Source: Candidatus Gastranaerophilales bacterium (GTDB lineage: Bacteria > Cyanobacteriota > Vampirovibrionia > Gastranaerophilales > Gastranaerophilaceae). Taken from it: a stretch of 64,000 nt of DNA. Made by a program: the position numbers and the translations under genes. This document shows positions 25,556 to 34,772 of this stretch, piece after piece (positions within the stretch are counted from its first letter, which is position 1; every line of letters starts with the position of its first letter). Where the stretch lies: assembly GCA_944325605.1 (NCBI GenBank), contig CALVAX010000001.1, positions 1 through 64,000 of the forward strand, written 5' to 3'. The notes beneath the pieces are model-generated. The model was not told the origin of the DNA. It saw only the letters and a program-made list of their open reading frames with translations, and made no database searches.

Positions 25556-26758
25556 TTACCTGAAAATTTCGACCGCACGCGGCAAAATTCCAAGACAATA
25601 CGAAATCACAATCCCGTAGTTCGTTATCGGAATATTCTTTTCCTGCGCAATTAAAATCCTTGACAAAACCTCCCGTCTGTTTGTCATACAGGCTCCGCAG
25701 TGAATTACAAGCGAATAATCGGAAATATCCGGAAAATCATGACCAGCAAAGTTCTCTATCACAAGATTTTTGCCTGTTTTTTTGCGCAGAAGCGCCGGAA
25801 TTTTTACTCTGCCAATGTCATCCTCAATTGCGTGGTGGGTGCAGCTTTCAAGAATAAGCACCCTGTCACCGTCTTTGAGGTTTTCAATCGCTCCTGCGCC
25901 GTCGACAAAAGCCTGCAAATCCCCTTTTAATCTTGCAAAAAGGATTGAAAATGACGTGAGCGGAACATTTTCAGGCACAATTTCCGACACCTGTTTAAAA
26001 GCCTGACTGTCTGTTATGACTAGCGCCGGCGGGGTTTTAAGATTTTCAAGTGCTTCTTTAAGTTCTGTTTCTTTGACAACATAAGTAAGGCAGCAGCTGT
26101 CCAGCAAATCACGCAATGTCTGCACCTGCGGAAGAATAATTCTTCCCTTCGGCGCTTCTTTATCAATAGGAATTACAAGAATAACCGTGCTTTTTGGCGG
26201 AATAAGATCACCTGCAATTTTTGGAGAATTTACAAAATCTTCCGGAAGAAGCTTTACAAGAGCATCTTTAAACCTGAAGACAATATCTTTGTCTGTCTTG
26301 ACTGATGTCTTTAAAATTCTGGCGCCATCGTGAACAAGCTTCAAAATCTCCTCAAACTTCTCATCAGAGAGAGGATTTTCATCAATTTTGTTGACTACAA
26401 CAAGATAAGGAATTTTAAGTTCCTCAAACTTTTTTATCAAGTCTTTTTCGTAATCATCAATACCGTTGAAATCGCAAACAATAACGGCAACGTCCGTTCT
26501 GTTTATTACAGACATTGTTTTTTCAAGCCTTTTTTCGCCGAGCGCAGTTTCGTCATTAATCCCTGCCGTATCCAGAAACGTTACAGGCCCGACCGGCAGA
26601 AGTTCCATTGATTTTTCGACAACATCGGTTGTTGTACCGGCAATTTCCGACACAATGGAGATATTTTGGGATGTAATTCTATTCAACAGCGAAGATTTAC
26701 CGGCATTGGTTTTGCCGAAAATTCCGATATGAAGCCGCATTGATTTTAATGTTTTCAT
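25556..26758 (-). CDS. hydF: [FeFe]-hydrogenase H-cluster maturation GTPase HydF
   Basis: 400 aa. GTPase domain with G1 GKTNAGKS (15-22) and DTAGIND, dimerisation domain, and a C-terminal iron-sulfur domain with CTHH (306-309) and HCGAC (353-357), the 4Fe-4S ligands of HydF. It is the scaffold that receives the diiron unit from HydE/HydG and passes it to HydA. hydE, hydG and hydA are not in this window. Its presence points to an H2-metabolising anaerobe. Confidence 0.95.
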   Translation of the reverse strand: MKTLKSMRLHIGIFGKTNAGKSSLLNRITSQNISIVSEIAGTTTDVVEKSMELLPVGPVTFLDTAGINDETALGEKRLEKTMSVINRTDVAVIVCDFNGIDDYEKDLIKKFEELKIPYLVVVNKIDENPLSDEKFEEILKLVHDGARILKTSVKTDKDIVFRFKDALVKLLPEDFVNSPKIAGDLIPPKSTVILVIPIDKEAPKGRIILPQVQTLRDLLDSCCLTYVVKETELKEALENLKTPPALVITDSQAFKQVSEIVPENVPLTSFSILFARLKGDLQAFVDGAGAIENLKDGDRVLILESCTHHAIEDDIGRVKIPALLRKKTGKNLVIENFAGHDFPDISDYSLVIHCGACMTNRREVLSRILIAQEKNIPITNYGIVISYCLGILPRAVEIFR

Positions 26759-26805
26759 AAAACTTTTCTCCCTTCCGCCTGGTGCTAAAACCTTCAGTCC
26801 GATAC

Positions 26806-26834
26806 TAAAAAAGGCCGTCTGATGACAGCCTTTT
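26806..26834 (-). terminator. Intrinsic terminator of rpsO
   Basis: On the minus strand AAAGGCTGTC pairs with GACGGCCTTT (one G-U) and is followed by TTT. It lies about 25 bp after the rpsO stop. Confidence 0.85.
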
Positions 26835-26856
26835 CCATTGTCGATTGTTTAAGACA

Positions 26857-27126
26857 CTAACCTCTGATGCCGAGTTTTTTAACTAAAGCTCTGTATTCAT
26901 CAAGGTTCTGGTCTTTCAAGTAAGAAAGCAGTCTTTTTCTTTTACCTACCATCATCAAAAGACCTCTTTTTGTAGCGAAGTCTTTTTTGTTATTTTTCAA
27001 ATGTTCGGTAAGTTCAGAAATTTTCTTGCTCATCAAAGCGATTTGAACGGCTGATGAACCTGTATCCTTTTCATTTGCGCCGAATTCTTTGATTATTTCC
27101 TGCTTGTTCTTCAAATTGATTGACAT
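26857..27126 (-). CDS. rpsO: 30S ribosomal protein S15
   Basis: An 89-aa protein of normal length. GSSAVQIALMSKKISELTEHLKNNKKD and RGLLMMVGKRKRLLSYLK are S15 hallmarks that contact 16S rRNA helices 20-22. Monocistronic, with a 130-bp leader to the next gene in which autoregulation is possible but not evident. Confidence 0.97.
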   Translation of the reverse strand: MSINLKNKQEIIKEFGANEKDTGSSAVQIALMSKKISELTEHLKNNKKDFATKRGLLMMVGKRKRLLSYLKDQNLDEYRALVKKLGIRG

Positions 27127-27257
27127 AATGTTTTTCCTTTTCTTGTTGAGTGATTATTGGCGTAAGCACTCTACATTAGGAATTTTATTATATCAAGAAA
27201 AAATTGCAACATGGAAACTCAAGATATATTAATAAAAATTAAGTTATATACCTGAAA

Positions 27258-27782
27258 TTATGCATCAAAATTAAGTGCTCTGTCAGCAAACATTCCGGTC
27301 ATAAAAGCATTAGTTGCATTTTTTGAGGCTCTCACCATTTTTTCACCGAGAAGTTCTCTGCTCAATTCCGCGCCGGAAGCTGTTCTGGTTGCCTCTATAT
27401 AGGCAAGCTGTGCCTTGTTATAGTCGCTTTCCGCTCTGAAACTGTTTTGATTTTGATTTAATTCTGTTTGTCTTTTGGTAAGTTCGGATAATGCCTTGTC
27501 TTTTGCCCAGTTGGCTGCATATTCGGCATCTCTGGCTGCATAATAAGCATCTTCGGCACTTGCTTTTTTCGCATCAGCTTCTTTTGCTCTGGCCCAGATG
27601 TTTTCGCGTACTGATTTCGGCATAGCATACATTGCGTTTTTATTTTCTTTAACAAATGTCATCAAAGAAGTTCTGCTCAACTGTGTTGTGTAAGCTGTCA
27701 GGTACTTCTCATAACTGCCGTATTCTTTTTGCAGTTCCGGACTTTCGTTAAATTTACTCAGTGATACAAATTCTAATGCCAT
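27258..27782 (-). CDS. Hypothetical Ala-rich coiled-coil protein
   Basis: A 174-aa soluble protein. Residues 60-150 form a long Ala/Lys/Glu helix (KEADAKKASAEDAYYAARD). It shares with the 33053 and 46787 genes a TATATAAG box in the 5' untranslated region. No signal peptide. No family recognised; a structural or secreted-filament-associated role is possible. Confidence 0.5.
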   Translation of the reverse strand: MALEFVSLSKFNESPELQKEYGSYEKYLTAYTTQLSRTSLMTFVKENKNAMYAMPKSVRENIWARAKEADAKKASAEDAYYAARDAEYAANWAKDKALSELTKRQTELNQNQNSFRAESDYNKAQLAYIEATRTASGAELSRELLGEKMVRASKNATNAFMTGMFADRALNFDA

Positions 27783-27902
27783 AGCAAATCCTTTTTCTCT
27801 TAATAACTTATATATATAAAGTATTTATGCCCTGAAAAATTGCCTTTTTTATGAAGAAATGTTACAAAAACAAGTTTTAATTCTTTGTGTTAAAATAAAC
27901 TT

Positions 27903-29195
27903 ATGATTGATAGATACTCACGCGAAGAAATGAAAAAAATATGGGATTTGAACTCCAAATTCGACTACTATTTGAAAGTTGAAATTGCCGTTTGCGAAGC
28001 CTATACAAAATTGGGCAGAATCCCGAAAAAAGATTTGGAAGAAATTAAAAAGCGCGCCAGATTTAATATTGAAAGAATTGATGAAATAGAGCGCGAAGTA
28101 AGGCATGACGTTATTGCCTTCCTGACCTGCGTGAACGAAAGCCTCGGCGAAAATCTGGCACGCCACATGCACATCGGTATGACAAGTTCCGATGTAATAG
28201 ACACAGCTTTTGCTCTGCAAATTCAGGACAGCGGAAAAATTATAAAAAAAGATCTGGATGAAACGATAAAATCGCTGAAAGAACTTGCTAAAAAGCACAA
28301 AGACACCATTTGCATCGGGCGTTCGCACGGTGTGATTGCGGAAGTTATGACATTCGGCGCCAAGCTATGTAATTGGATAGACATTTTAGAACGCCAGAGG
28401 GACAATTTTGAACACGCATTAGAACAAATCCGCGTCGGACAGATTTCCGGGCCTGTCGGAACTTACAGCAATATTTCGCCGGAAGTTGAAAAGATTACCT
28501 GCAAAAATCTCGGGCTTAAGCCGGCCAGAATTTCAACTCAGATAATTGCAAGAGATTATCACGCATACTTTATGCAATCGCTGGCGCTTACAGCAAGTGT
28601 TATTGAACAATTTGCAACAGAAATCCGGCACCTCCAAAGAACAGAAGTTCTTGAAGCGGAAGAAGGCTTTGCAAAAGGACAAAAGGGGTCTTCTGCAATG
28701 CCTCACAAGAAAAATCCGGTTTTATCGGAAAATCTCTGCGGGCTTGCGCGTGTCGTCAGATGCAACTCTATTGCCGCTATGGAAAATATTCCGCTCTGGC
28801 ACGAAAGAGATATTTCACACAGCTCCGCGGAAAGAATAATTTTCCCGGACAGCCTTATTCTGGTTGACTTTATGTTGAACCGCTTTAACGGAATTGTACA
28901 AAATCTGGTCGTACATGAAAAAAATATGCTCAAAAATGCAGACCGGTTCGGCGGAATAGTTTTCTCGCAAAAAGTTCTTCTTGAACTGGTAGACAAAGGT
29001 TTGACCAGAGAAGATGCCTACAAAATTGTTCAGAAAAATGCTCTTGATGCTTTTGAAAACGACGGCGATTTCAAGGCTAACCTTATGCAGGACGAAGATG
29101 TGACCAAACATCTTTCTGTTGAAGAAATTGACAAAATTTTCGACAAACAGGCATTTTTGAAAAACATCAACGAAATTTATAAAAGGATTTTATAA
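27903..29195 (+). CDS. purB: Adenylosuccinate lyase
   Basis: A 430-aa fumarase/aspartase-superfamily enzyme. Signature GSSAMPHKKNP (262-272), TSSDVIDTA (94-102) and catalytic GRSHG (His142). It cleaves SAICAR and adenylosuccinate in purine synthesis. Single gene followed by a bidirectional terminator. Confidence 0.96.
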   Translation: MIDRYSREEMKKIWDLNSKFDYYLKVEIAVCEAYTKLGRIPKKDLEEIKKRARFNIERIDEIEREVRHDVIAFLTCVNESLGENLARHMHIGMTSSDVIDTAFALQIQDSGKIIKKDLDETIKSLKELAKKHKDTICIGRSHGVIAEVMTFGAKLCNWIDILERQRDNFEHALEQIRVGQISGPVGTYSNISPEVEKITCKNLGLKPARISTQIIARDYHAYFMQSLALTASVIEQFATEIRHLQRTEVLEAEEGFAKGQKGSSAMPHKKNPVLSENLCGLARVVRCNSIAAMENIPLWHERDISHSSAERIIFPDSLILVDFMLNRFNGIVQNLVVHEKNMLKNADRFGGIVFSQKVLLELVDKGLTREDAYKIVQKNALDAFENDGDFKANLMQDEDVTKHLSVEEIDKIFDKQAFLKNINEIYKRIL

Positions 29196-29231
29196 CAAAT
29201 CTAAAATGACTTATGAAATGTAAACCGCAAT

Positions 29232-29266
29232 AAAAAACCGCATGAAAAATTTCATGCGGTTTTTGT
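29232..29266. terminator. Bidirectional intrinsic terminator between purB and fabF
   Basis: AAAAACCGCATGAAA and TTTCATGCGGTTTTT form a perfect stem with A and T tracts on both sides, serving both convergent genes. Confidence 0.92.
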
Positions 29267-29283
29267 TAAATCTTATTTTTGTT

Positions 29284-30537
29284 TTACTTAATCTCCTTGA
29301 TAACAATAGAAGCGTTTTGTCCGCCGAATCCGAATGAATTTGAAAGTGCTGCGTGAACATCTGCTTTTCTTGCTTTGTGCGGAACGTAATCAAGATTTCC
29401 GACTTTTTCATCCTGATTGTCAAGGTTGATTGTCGGAGGAACAATGTGTTCGTTGATTGCCTTAACGCATGCGATGCATTCAACAGCCCCCGTTGCGCCC
29501 AGAAGGTGTCCGTGCATTGATTTTGTAGATGATACCATCAGGTTCGGATTTTTAACTTTGTCGCCGAACAAACCTTCAATAGCCTTGCTTTCAGCGATAT
29601 CACCGAGTCCTGTGCTTGTGCCGTGGGCATTGATGTATTGAATATCTTCGGGCTTCAATCCTGCATCTTCAAGCGCAAACTTCATAGAATGAGTAGCGCC
29701 CTGACCTTCCGGATCCGGAGCTACAACGTCATAAGCGTCTGCGGTCTGTCCGTAGCCGACGATTTCCGCATAAATTTTTGCACCGCGTTTTTTAGCGTGT
29801 TCGTATTCTTCCAGAACAAGTACACCTGCGCCTTCGCTCATTACAAAGCCGTCGCGGTCAACATCCCAGGGTCGTGAAGCTTTTTCAGGTTCGTCGTTGC
29901 GTTTTGAAAGGGTTCTTGCTGAAGAAAATGCGCCGACACCAACATCACAAATAGTAGATTCACATCCGCCAGCAAGGACTATGTCTGCATCTCCATACTG
30001 AATTGAGCGGAAAGCATCGCCTATAGAGTGGGTTCCTGTTGCGCACGCTGAAACAACAACTTTATTAATGCCTTTAAAGCCGTATTTCATAGAAATTCTG
30101 CCTGATGCCATGTTTACAATCATCATCGGAATTGTAAACGGAGAGCATTTGTTGGGGCCTTTTTCAAGAATTCTGACATGGTTATCTTCAAACGTTCTAA
30201 AGCCGCCGGCTGCAGAACTAACGATAACACCGATTTTGTAAGGATCTACATCTTTAACTTCTTCCAATTTAGCATCTTTTACGGCTTCATCTGCAGCTAT
30301 CAATGCAAACTGTATAAAGCGATCCATTTTTTTTGCTTCTTTCGGATCAATATAATCTTCGGCATTGAAATTCTTTACTTCACCTGAAATTTTAACAACG
30401 TGCTTTGAAATATCAATCAATTCTGATGTTGAAATTCCGCTTTTACCTTCAACAAGGCTGTTCCAAAACTTGTCTACACCTATACCAAACGGGGTTACAG
30501 CACCCAGCCCTGTTATTACAACTCTTCTTTTAGACAT
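29284..30537 (-). CDS. fabF: 3-oxoacyl-ACP synthase II
   Basis: A 417-aa condensing enzyme with Cys165 (SACATG), His305 (HGTST) and His344 (HGHLLG). Housekeeping elongation of fatty acids. It is the last gene of the acpP-fab run, separated from acpP by a 250-bp gap with strong secondary structure. Confidence 0.96.
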   Translation of the reverse strand: MSKRRVVITGLGAVTPFGIGVDKFWNSLVEGKSGISTSELIDISKHVVKISGEVKNFNAEDYIDPKEAKKMDRFIQFALIAADEAVKDAKLEEVKDVDPYKIGVIVSSAAGGFRTFEDNHVRILEKGPNKCSPFTIPMMIVNMASGRISMKYGFKGINKVVVSACATGTHSIGDAFRSIQYGDADIVLAGGCESTICDVGVGAFSSARTLSKRNDEPEKASRPWDVDRDGFVMSEGAGVLVLEEYEHAKKRGAKIYAEIVGYGQTADAYDVVAPDPEGQGATHSMKFALEDAGLKPEDIQYINAHGTSTGLGDIAESKAIEGLFGDKVKNPNLMVSSTKSMHGHLLGATGAVECIACVKAINEHIVPPTINLDNQDEKVGNLDYVPHKARKADVHAALSNSFGFGGQNASIVIKEIK

Positions 30538-30787
30538 CCCTTTACCTTTTCAATTATTCTCAACCGATTACCGTTGCAAGCTTTTATCTTACAAACATCC
30601 AAGAAGCCCTTCTCCATACAGTAATCGAAAACGTATTAAATAAACTCTTTTTAAAATATACGAGGGGAAAATGAATATTCAATTTTCGCCCCCGTAAATT
30701 TTTTTCAGGCCTTTCTAATATCAGGCCGGTTTTACGGGATTTTAAAATATGTCCCGAATATCCGCATACTGCGGAAACACAAATTAA
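30538..30787 (-). promoter_or_regulatory. Structured acpP-fabF intergenic region
   Basis: On the minus strand, just after acpP, TCCGCA-gta-TGCGGA forms a perfect hairpin (30759-30775). Next CCCGTAAAA and TTTACGGG enclose an inner GGCC...GGCC stem (about 30692-30740). Nested stems between acpP and fabF suggest attenuation or processing that lets acpP be made in excess over fabF. No U-tract, so full termination is unlikely. Confidence 0.45.
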
Positions 30788-31018
30788 TTATTTGTGAGAA
30801 TCAATATAATTTACAGCATCTTGAACTGTCTGAATTTTTTCAGCTTCTTCATCAGGAATTTCGCAGCCGAATTCTTCTTCAAAAGCCATAACCAATTCAA
30901 CTGTATCTAATGAATCTGCTCCCAAATCAGCTGTGAAGCTTGCTTCCGGAGTAACTAAAGATTCATCAACACTTAATTGATCAACTACAACTTTTTTAAC
31001 TTTTTCCAATGTACTCAT
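30788..31018 (-). CDS. acpP: Acyl carrier protein
   Basis: A 76-aa acidic four-helix protein. [10 protein letters not shown] carries the phosphopantetheine serine Ser36. The only ACP in the window, so it may also serve the polyene-like cluster at 5-9.9 kb, which has none of its own in sight. Confidence 0.97.
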   Translation of the reverse strand: MSTLEKVKKVVVDQLSVDESLVTPEASFTADLGADSLDTVELVMAFEEEFGCEIPDEEAEKIQTVQDAVNYIDSHK

Positions 31019-31238
31019 CTTTTTTTCCTCATAAATTATTGTATTACTACACGTTTTTTATTATGCGCTCTCGCGTCTATAAAACATTATAGACGGCACA
31101 AGATTTTTTTGCAAGGAATTTACATTTCCTCGTACAGATTGTTAAAAATCTTTACTTTTTAACAGAATAAGGATGACATCTGCAGGCAACAATTCTTTCA
31201 CCCTTTCGAACATTCAACCTTTCAACAATCTTAGCACC

Positions 31239-31964
31239 TTAGATAATCAATCCGCCGTCAACTTCCAAGACCTGACCGGTTACGTAGTCAGCGTCAACCG
31301 CAAGAAATTTAACGGCTTTTGCGATATCTTCCGGTTCGCCGAGGCGTTTCAGAGGTATAAAATCGGTGAATTTTGAGGTGTCCAAATCTTTTGTCATGTC
31401 GGTATTAATAAATCCCGGTGCGATTGCGTTAACTCTGATGCCTCTTGAGCCGAGTTCTTTAGCAAGAGTTTTGGTCAAACCGATAAGCCCTGCTTTTGCG
31501 GCAGAATAGTTTGCCTGACCTGCGTTGCCTGAAACTCCGACTACACTTGACATATTTACAATTGCGCCGCTTCTCTGTTTCATCATAACCTTAACAACCG
31601 GCTGTGAAACATAAAATGCGCTTGAAAGGTTTGTATTAATAACCGCATCCCAGTTTTCGGCGCTCATTCTCATAAACAAACCATCTCTTGTAATTCCTGC
31701 GTTGTTTACAAGAACGTCAATTCTTCCGAATTTTTCAAGTATTGCATCTACACCCTTCTGCGCCTCTTCTTTATTTGAAACGTCAAACTTGAAGGCTTCT
31801 GCCTGAACGCCGAGAGCTTTCAATTCTTCGACAGTTTTATTTGCAGCGTCTACGTTTCCTGCAAAGTTTACGGCAATATCATAGCCGGCTTTTGCAAGCT
31901 CTATTGCGCATGCTTTTCCTATTCCGCGCGATGCGCCCGTTACTAATGCTAATTTTTCAGACAT
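31239..31964 (-). CDS. fabG: 3-oxoacyl-ACP reductase
   Basis: A 241-aa SDR enzyme: TGASRGIG (9-16), NNAG, and the catalytic YSAAK. Housekeeping copy between fabD and acpP in a conserved fatty-acid order; 26 bp separate it from fabD. Confidence 0.96.
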   Translation of the reverse strand: MSEKLALVTGASRGIGKACAIELAKAGYDIAVNFAGNVDAANKTVEELKALGVQAEAFKFDVSNKEEAQKGVDAILEKFGRIDVLVNNAGITRDGLFMRMSAENWDAVINTNLSSAFYVSQPVVKVMMKQRSGAIVNMSSVVGVSGNAGQANYSAAKAGLIGLTKTLAKELGSRGIRVNAIAPGFINTDMTKDLDTSKFTDFIPLKRLGEPEDIAKAVKFLAVDADYVTGQVLEVDGGLII

Positions 31965-31990
31965 TTATTTTCTCCTTATTTCTAAAAATT

Positions 31991-32938
31991 TTAAACTGCT
32001 GCCAACTGCTCTTTCAATGCTGTAACCGCTGTTTCAAGAGAAGCTTTATCAAATACGTTATATACAGCAGCATCTGGTATAATTTTTTTGTTCAAACCTG
32101 CAAGTACTTTTCCGGGGCCGATTTCGATAAAGATTTCAACGCCTTCTTCTGCCATTTTCTGAATTGTCTGTGTCCAGTAAACTGATGAATAAATTTGTTT
32201 CGGCATCTTTGTTCTGAAGTCTTCAGCATTAGTTGTAAGAGATGCGTCAACATTTGTCACAACAGGAATTGAAGCGTTGTTTAATTCCAAATCCGAAACG
32301 AATTTTTCAAATTCTTTGCCTGCATTTTCCATAAACTTTGAATGAAATGCGCCTGAAACGGCAAGAGGAACAACTCTTCTTGCACCTTTTTCAAGAAGAA
32401 TTTCACCTGCTTTTTGAACGGCTTTTTCATCGCCCGTGATAACAACCTGAGCCGGAGAGTTGTAGTTTGCAACATCTACATAGCCGACAGATGACGCTTC
32501 TTTCAGTGCTTCTTCAACCGAACCTTCTGGAGCGTTCAAAACAGCCGCCATTGCGCCGCCTTTTGCTTCGCTCATCAAATCCGCTCTTTTTTGAATTGCT
32601 TTTAATGCCGTTTCAAGTGTCATTACGCCTGATGCGTACATCGCGCAGTATTCACCGAGCGAATGCCCTGCTGTAAAATCTGCCTTAACATCACATTCAG
32701 ATTTCAAAGCTTCCAGTGCGGCAATTGACATCGTAACAATGCAGGGCTGGGTGTTTACGGTCTGCTTCAAACTGTCCTCAGGGCCTTCAAAGCATAATTT
32801 TGTAATGCTTTTGCCTAAAACGCTGTCTGCGGTATCAAAAACTTTCTTTGCCGCATCAAAATTTTCGTACAAATCTTTTCCCATGCCGACAGACTGTGAA
32901 CCCTGTCCGGGAAACAAAAACGCAATCTTCTTTGCCAT
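31991..32938 (-). CDS. fabD: Malonyl-CoA:ACP transacylase
   Basis: 315 aa from the ATG at 32938 (MAKKIAF); GAGGG lies 7 bp before it, whereas an ATG two codons upstream would be too close to that site. FPGQGSQ (9-15) and GHSLGEY (Ser93) mark the active site. Loads malonate onto ACP. Confidence 0.96.
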   Translation of the reverse strand: MAKKIAFLFPGQGSQSVGMGKDLYENFDAAKKVFDTADSVLGKSITKLCFEGPEDSLKQTVNTQPCIVTMSIAALEALKSECDVKADFTAGHSLGEYCAMYASGVMTLETALKAIQKRADLMSEAKGGAMAAVLNAPEGSVEEALKEASSVGYVDVANYNSPAQVVITGDEKAVQKAGEILLEKGARRVVPLAVSGAFHSKFMENAGKEFEKFVSDLELNNASIPVVTNVDASLTTNAEDFRTKMPKQIYSSVYWTQTIQKMAEEGVEIFIEIGPGKVLAGLNKKIIPDAAVYNVFDKASLETAVTALKEQLAAV

Positions 32939-33052
32939 AAACATACCCTCATTCCTTTAACTATACCTGTGTTAATTATATAACAAACAGGGCAAAAGTA
33001 AATGTTAAAAAAGACAGCATTCTTAATGAAATATTCCTGCAAAGAATTACAT

Positions 33053-33529
33053 TTAATTTGTTGCGATACCATTCAAATAATCAATAAAGCTACTGTAGTA
33101 GCCGACAGCACCGGATTCATCGGTTATTTTTCTTTCTGTAAAAACACCGGCAGGATCTTTCTGTGAAAACTCATATTTATAATAGGTATAAGTTGTTGTG
33201 TTTTTATCCTTAGAAGTTTTTACTCTTACTTCACCGGTTCCATCATCGAATTGATATATATCTGTATTACTTCCATCTTTTCCTATGGTAGAGCCCGTTA
33301 AAATTGGATTCCCCTTAAGTCCAAGACTTTTACGAAAACCTAAAGGGGTCATCCGCTCCTGCGCTGATTCGGGTGTTTGCGGATTACTTGCACCTAAAAG
33401 TGCACCTATAGCAGGCTCTTCACCGTATAAACCCGTACCTGTAGTATTCCTCGTAGATGATAAGTTTACACCACCTACATTATTATTGTTCAATAAAAAT
33501 CCGTCTATTACGTAATAGCTGCCAAACAT
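33053..33529 (-). CDS. 158-aa orphan protein inserted in the fab cluster
   Basis: Soluble, Gly/Asn/Thr-rich (NNNNVGGVNLSSTRNTTGTG at 14-33) with a beta-rich second half (VRVKTSKDKNTTTYTYYKYEF). No signal peptide. A good GGAG site precedes the ATG. It lies between fabH and fabD but is insulated: fabH has its own terminator, and this gene has its own promoter sharing a 42-bp box with the 46787 gene. Probably regulated with that gene, not with lipid synthesis. Family unknown. Confidence 0.55.
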   Translation of the reverse strand: MFGSYYVIDGFLLNNNNVGGVNLSSTRNTTGTGLYGEEPAIGALLGASNPQTPESAQERMTPLGFRKSLGLKGNPILTGSTIGKDGSNTDIYQFDDGTGEVRVKTSKDKNTTTYTYYKYEFSQKDPAGVFTERKITDESGAVGYYSSFIDYLNGIATN

Positions 33530-33626
33530 AAAAAATACTCCTTTCGTGTTTATACTTTTTTAATCAAGCATACACCGCTTATATAGATATAAAGTATCTT
33601 TACTGAAAAAAATTGACAAAACTGCC

Positions 33627-33648
33627 TCCTATCCTATTCTATCCTATC
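33627..33648 (-). repeat. Pentanucleotide repeat in 5' leader (AGGAT units)
   Basis: Minus strand reads GATAGGATAGAATAGGATAGG, four AGGAT-like units with one variant, between the candidate -10 and the 33529 start. Copy-number change here could vary expression. Confidence 0.6.
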
Positions 33649-33652
33649 AGGG

Positions 33653-33703
33653 ATTATAAGCGGGTTTCAGCCTATTTTAAATTTATATTTACATTTCGTT
33701 ACA
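33653..33703 (-). promoter_or_regulatory. Promoter with 42-bp upstream element shared with 48.8 kb
   Basis: On the minus strand TTGTAACGAAATGTAAA, TTTAAAATAG and CTGAAACCC (33662-33703) match 48833-48874 at 39 of 42 bases. A -10 TATAAT follows at 33658-33653. The -35 position reads TTTAAA, unlike consensus, and the direct repeat TGTAA-N5-TGTAA upstream suggests an activator of the OmpR/PhoB type. Recognition by a specific regulator is inference. Confidence 0.65.
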
Positions 33704-33704
33704 A

Positions 33705-33734
33705 TAAAAAAGGCAGACTTTAAATCTGCCTTTC
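33705..33734 (-). terminator. Intrinsic terminator of fabH
   Basis: Minus strand AGGCAGATTT-aa-AGTCTGCCTTTTTT: stem plus U-tract 25 bp after the fabH stop. Separates the plsX-fabH transcript from the orphan gene and fabD. Confidence 0.88.
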
Positions 33735-33758
33735 TGTTTATGCTTTTTATCTGAAACT

Positions 33759-34769
33759 TTAGCAGATACCTTCACGAAGTCTGACTATTGCTCCGCCCCA
33801 GGTCATGCCTGCTCCAAACCCGCACAACACTGCTGTTGTACCGAGTTTTACGTTGCCTTTTTCAACACTTTCTGCCAATGCTATCGGAATTGATGCGGCT
33901 GATGTGTTGCCGTAATATTTGATGTTTGTCACAACTTTTTCATCAGGATATCCCAATCTTTCCTGCACTGCCTGAATGATTCTGATATTTGCCTGATGCG
34001 GGATAAGATAATCGATATCTTCGGCTTTCATTCCTGCATTTGTTATAAGTTCTTCAACATGGTGCGGTAGAATTTTTGCAACAAACGTATAAACTCCGCG
34101 GCCGTTCATTCTGATGCCTTTCGGCTTTTCTTCGTATTGTTCAACCAGCGGACAATTTTTGCCGTCAAATGAAAGCTCTATTAAATGTCCGTAATTTCCG
34201 TCTGCTTTAATATCAATTGCGATAATATCGTCAATTCCGTCCTCTGCCTGAGTTACAACAACAGCGCCTGCGCCGTCGCCGAAAAGGATAGATGTGCTTC
34301 TGTCCGTCCAGTCTACAAGACGGGAATTGTTATCAGTCGCAACAATCAGAATATTTTTGTACATGCCTGACGCAATATAAGCTTTTGCAATACTTAAGCC
34401 GTAGATAAGCCCTGAGCATGCCGCTGTAATGTCAAATGCCGGAATAGCTTTTTTAATCCCCAATCTTGCCTGAATATGGCATGCTATTGCAGGGTACAAA
34501 TCCGGAGGGGCTGAGGAGGCTGCAAGGATTAAATCAATATCATCAGGATTTATACCGGATCTGTCAAGAGCTTTTTTCGCTGCATCAAAACCTAAGTCAA
34601 TTGCGTTTTCTTCGCCTGAAACAACACGTCTTTCTTTTATTCCTGTTCTTGTATAAATCCATTCGTCAGAAGTTTCGTATAACTTTGTCAAATCATCATT
34701 AGTTATAACTGTTTCGGGTAAACTGTATCCTACACCGGCAATTCTTAACGGTATCAATTTGTCTGCCAT
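33759..34769 (-). CDS. fabH: 3-oxoacyl-ACP synthase III
   Basis: 336 aa from ATG at 34769 (MADKLIP), 8 bp after a GAGG inside the end of plsX; the TTG just upstream is less likely. Cys118 (TAACSG), HQANIRI and YYGNTSAAS supply the Cys-His-Asn triad. Primes fatty-acid synthesis from acyl-CoA. Confidence 0.96.
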   Translation of the reverse strand: MADKLIPLRIAGVGYSLPETVITNDDLTKLYETSDEWIYTRTGIKERRVVSGEENAIDLGFDAAKKALDRSGINPDDIDLILAASSAPPDLYPAIACHIQARLGIKKAIPAFDITAACSGLIYGLSIAKAYIASGMYKNILIVATDNNSRLVDWTDRSTSILFGDGAGAVVVTQAEDGIDDIIAIDIKADGNYGHLIELSFDGKNCPLVEQYEEKPKGIRMNGRGVYTFVAKILPHHVEELITNAGMKAEDIDYLIPHQANIRIIQAVQERLGYPDEKVVTNIKYYGNTSAASIPIALAESVEKGNVKLGTTAVLCGFGAGMTWGGAIVRLREGIC

Positions 34770-34772
34770 CAA

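Noticed and set aside
25390..25593. 67-aa minus-strand ORF overlapping the 3' end of hydF
   Set aside because: It overlaps hydF in another frame, has no ribosome site and no protein-like pattern. The plus strand of the same stretch reads better as a decayed gene.
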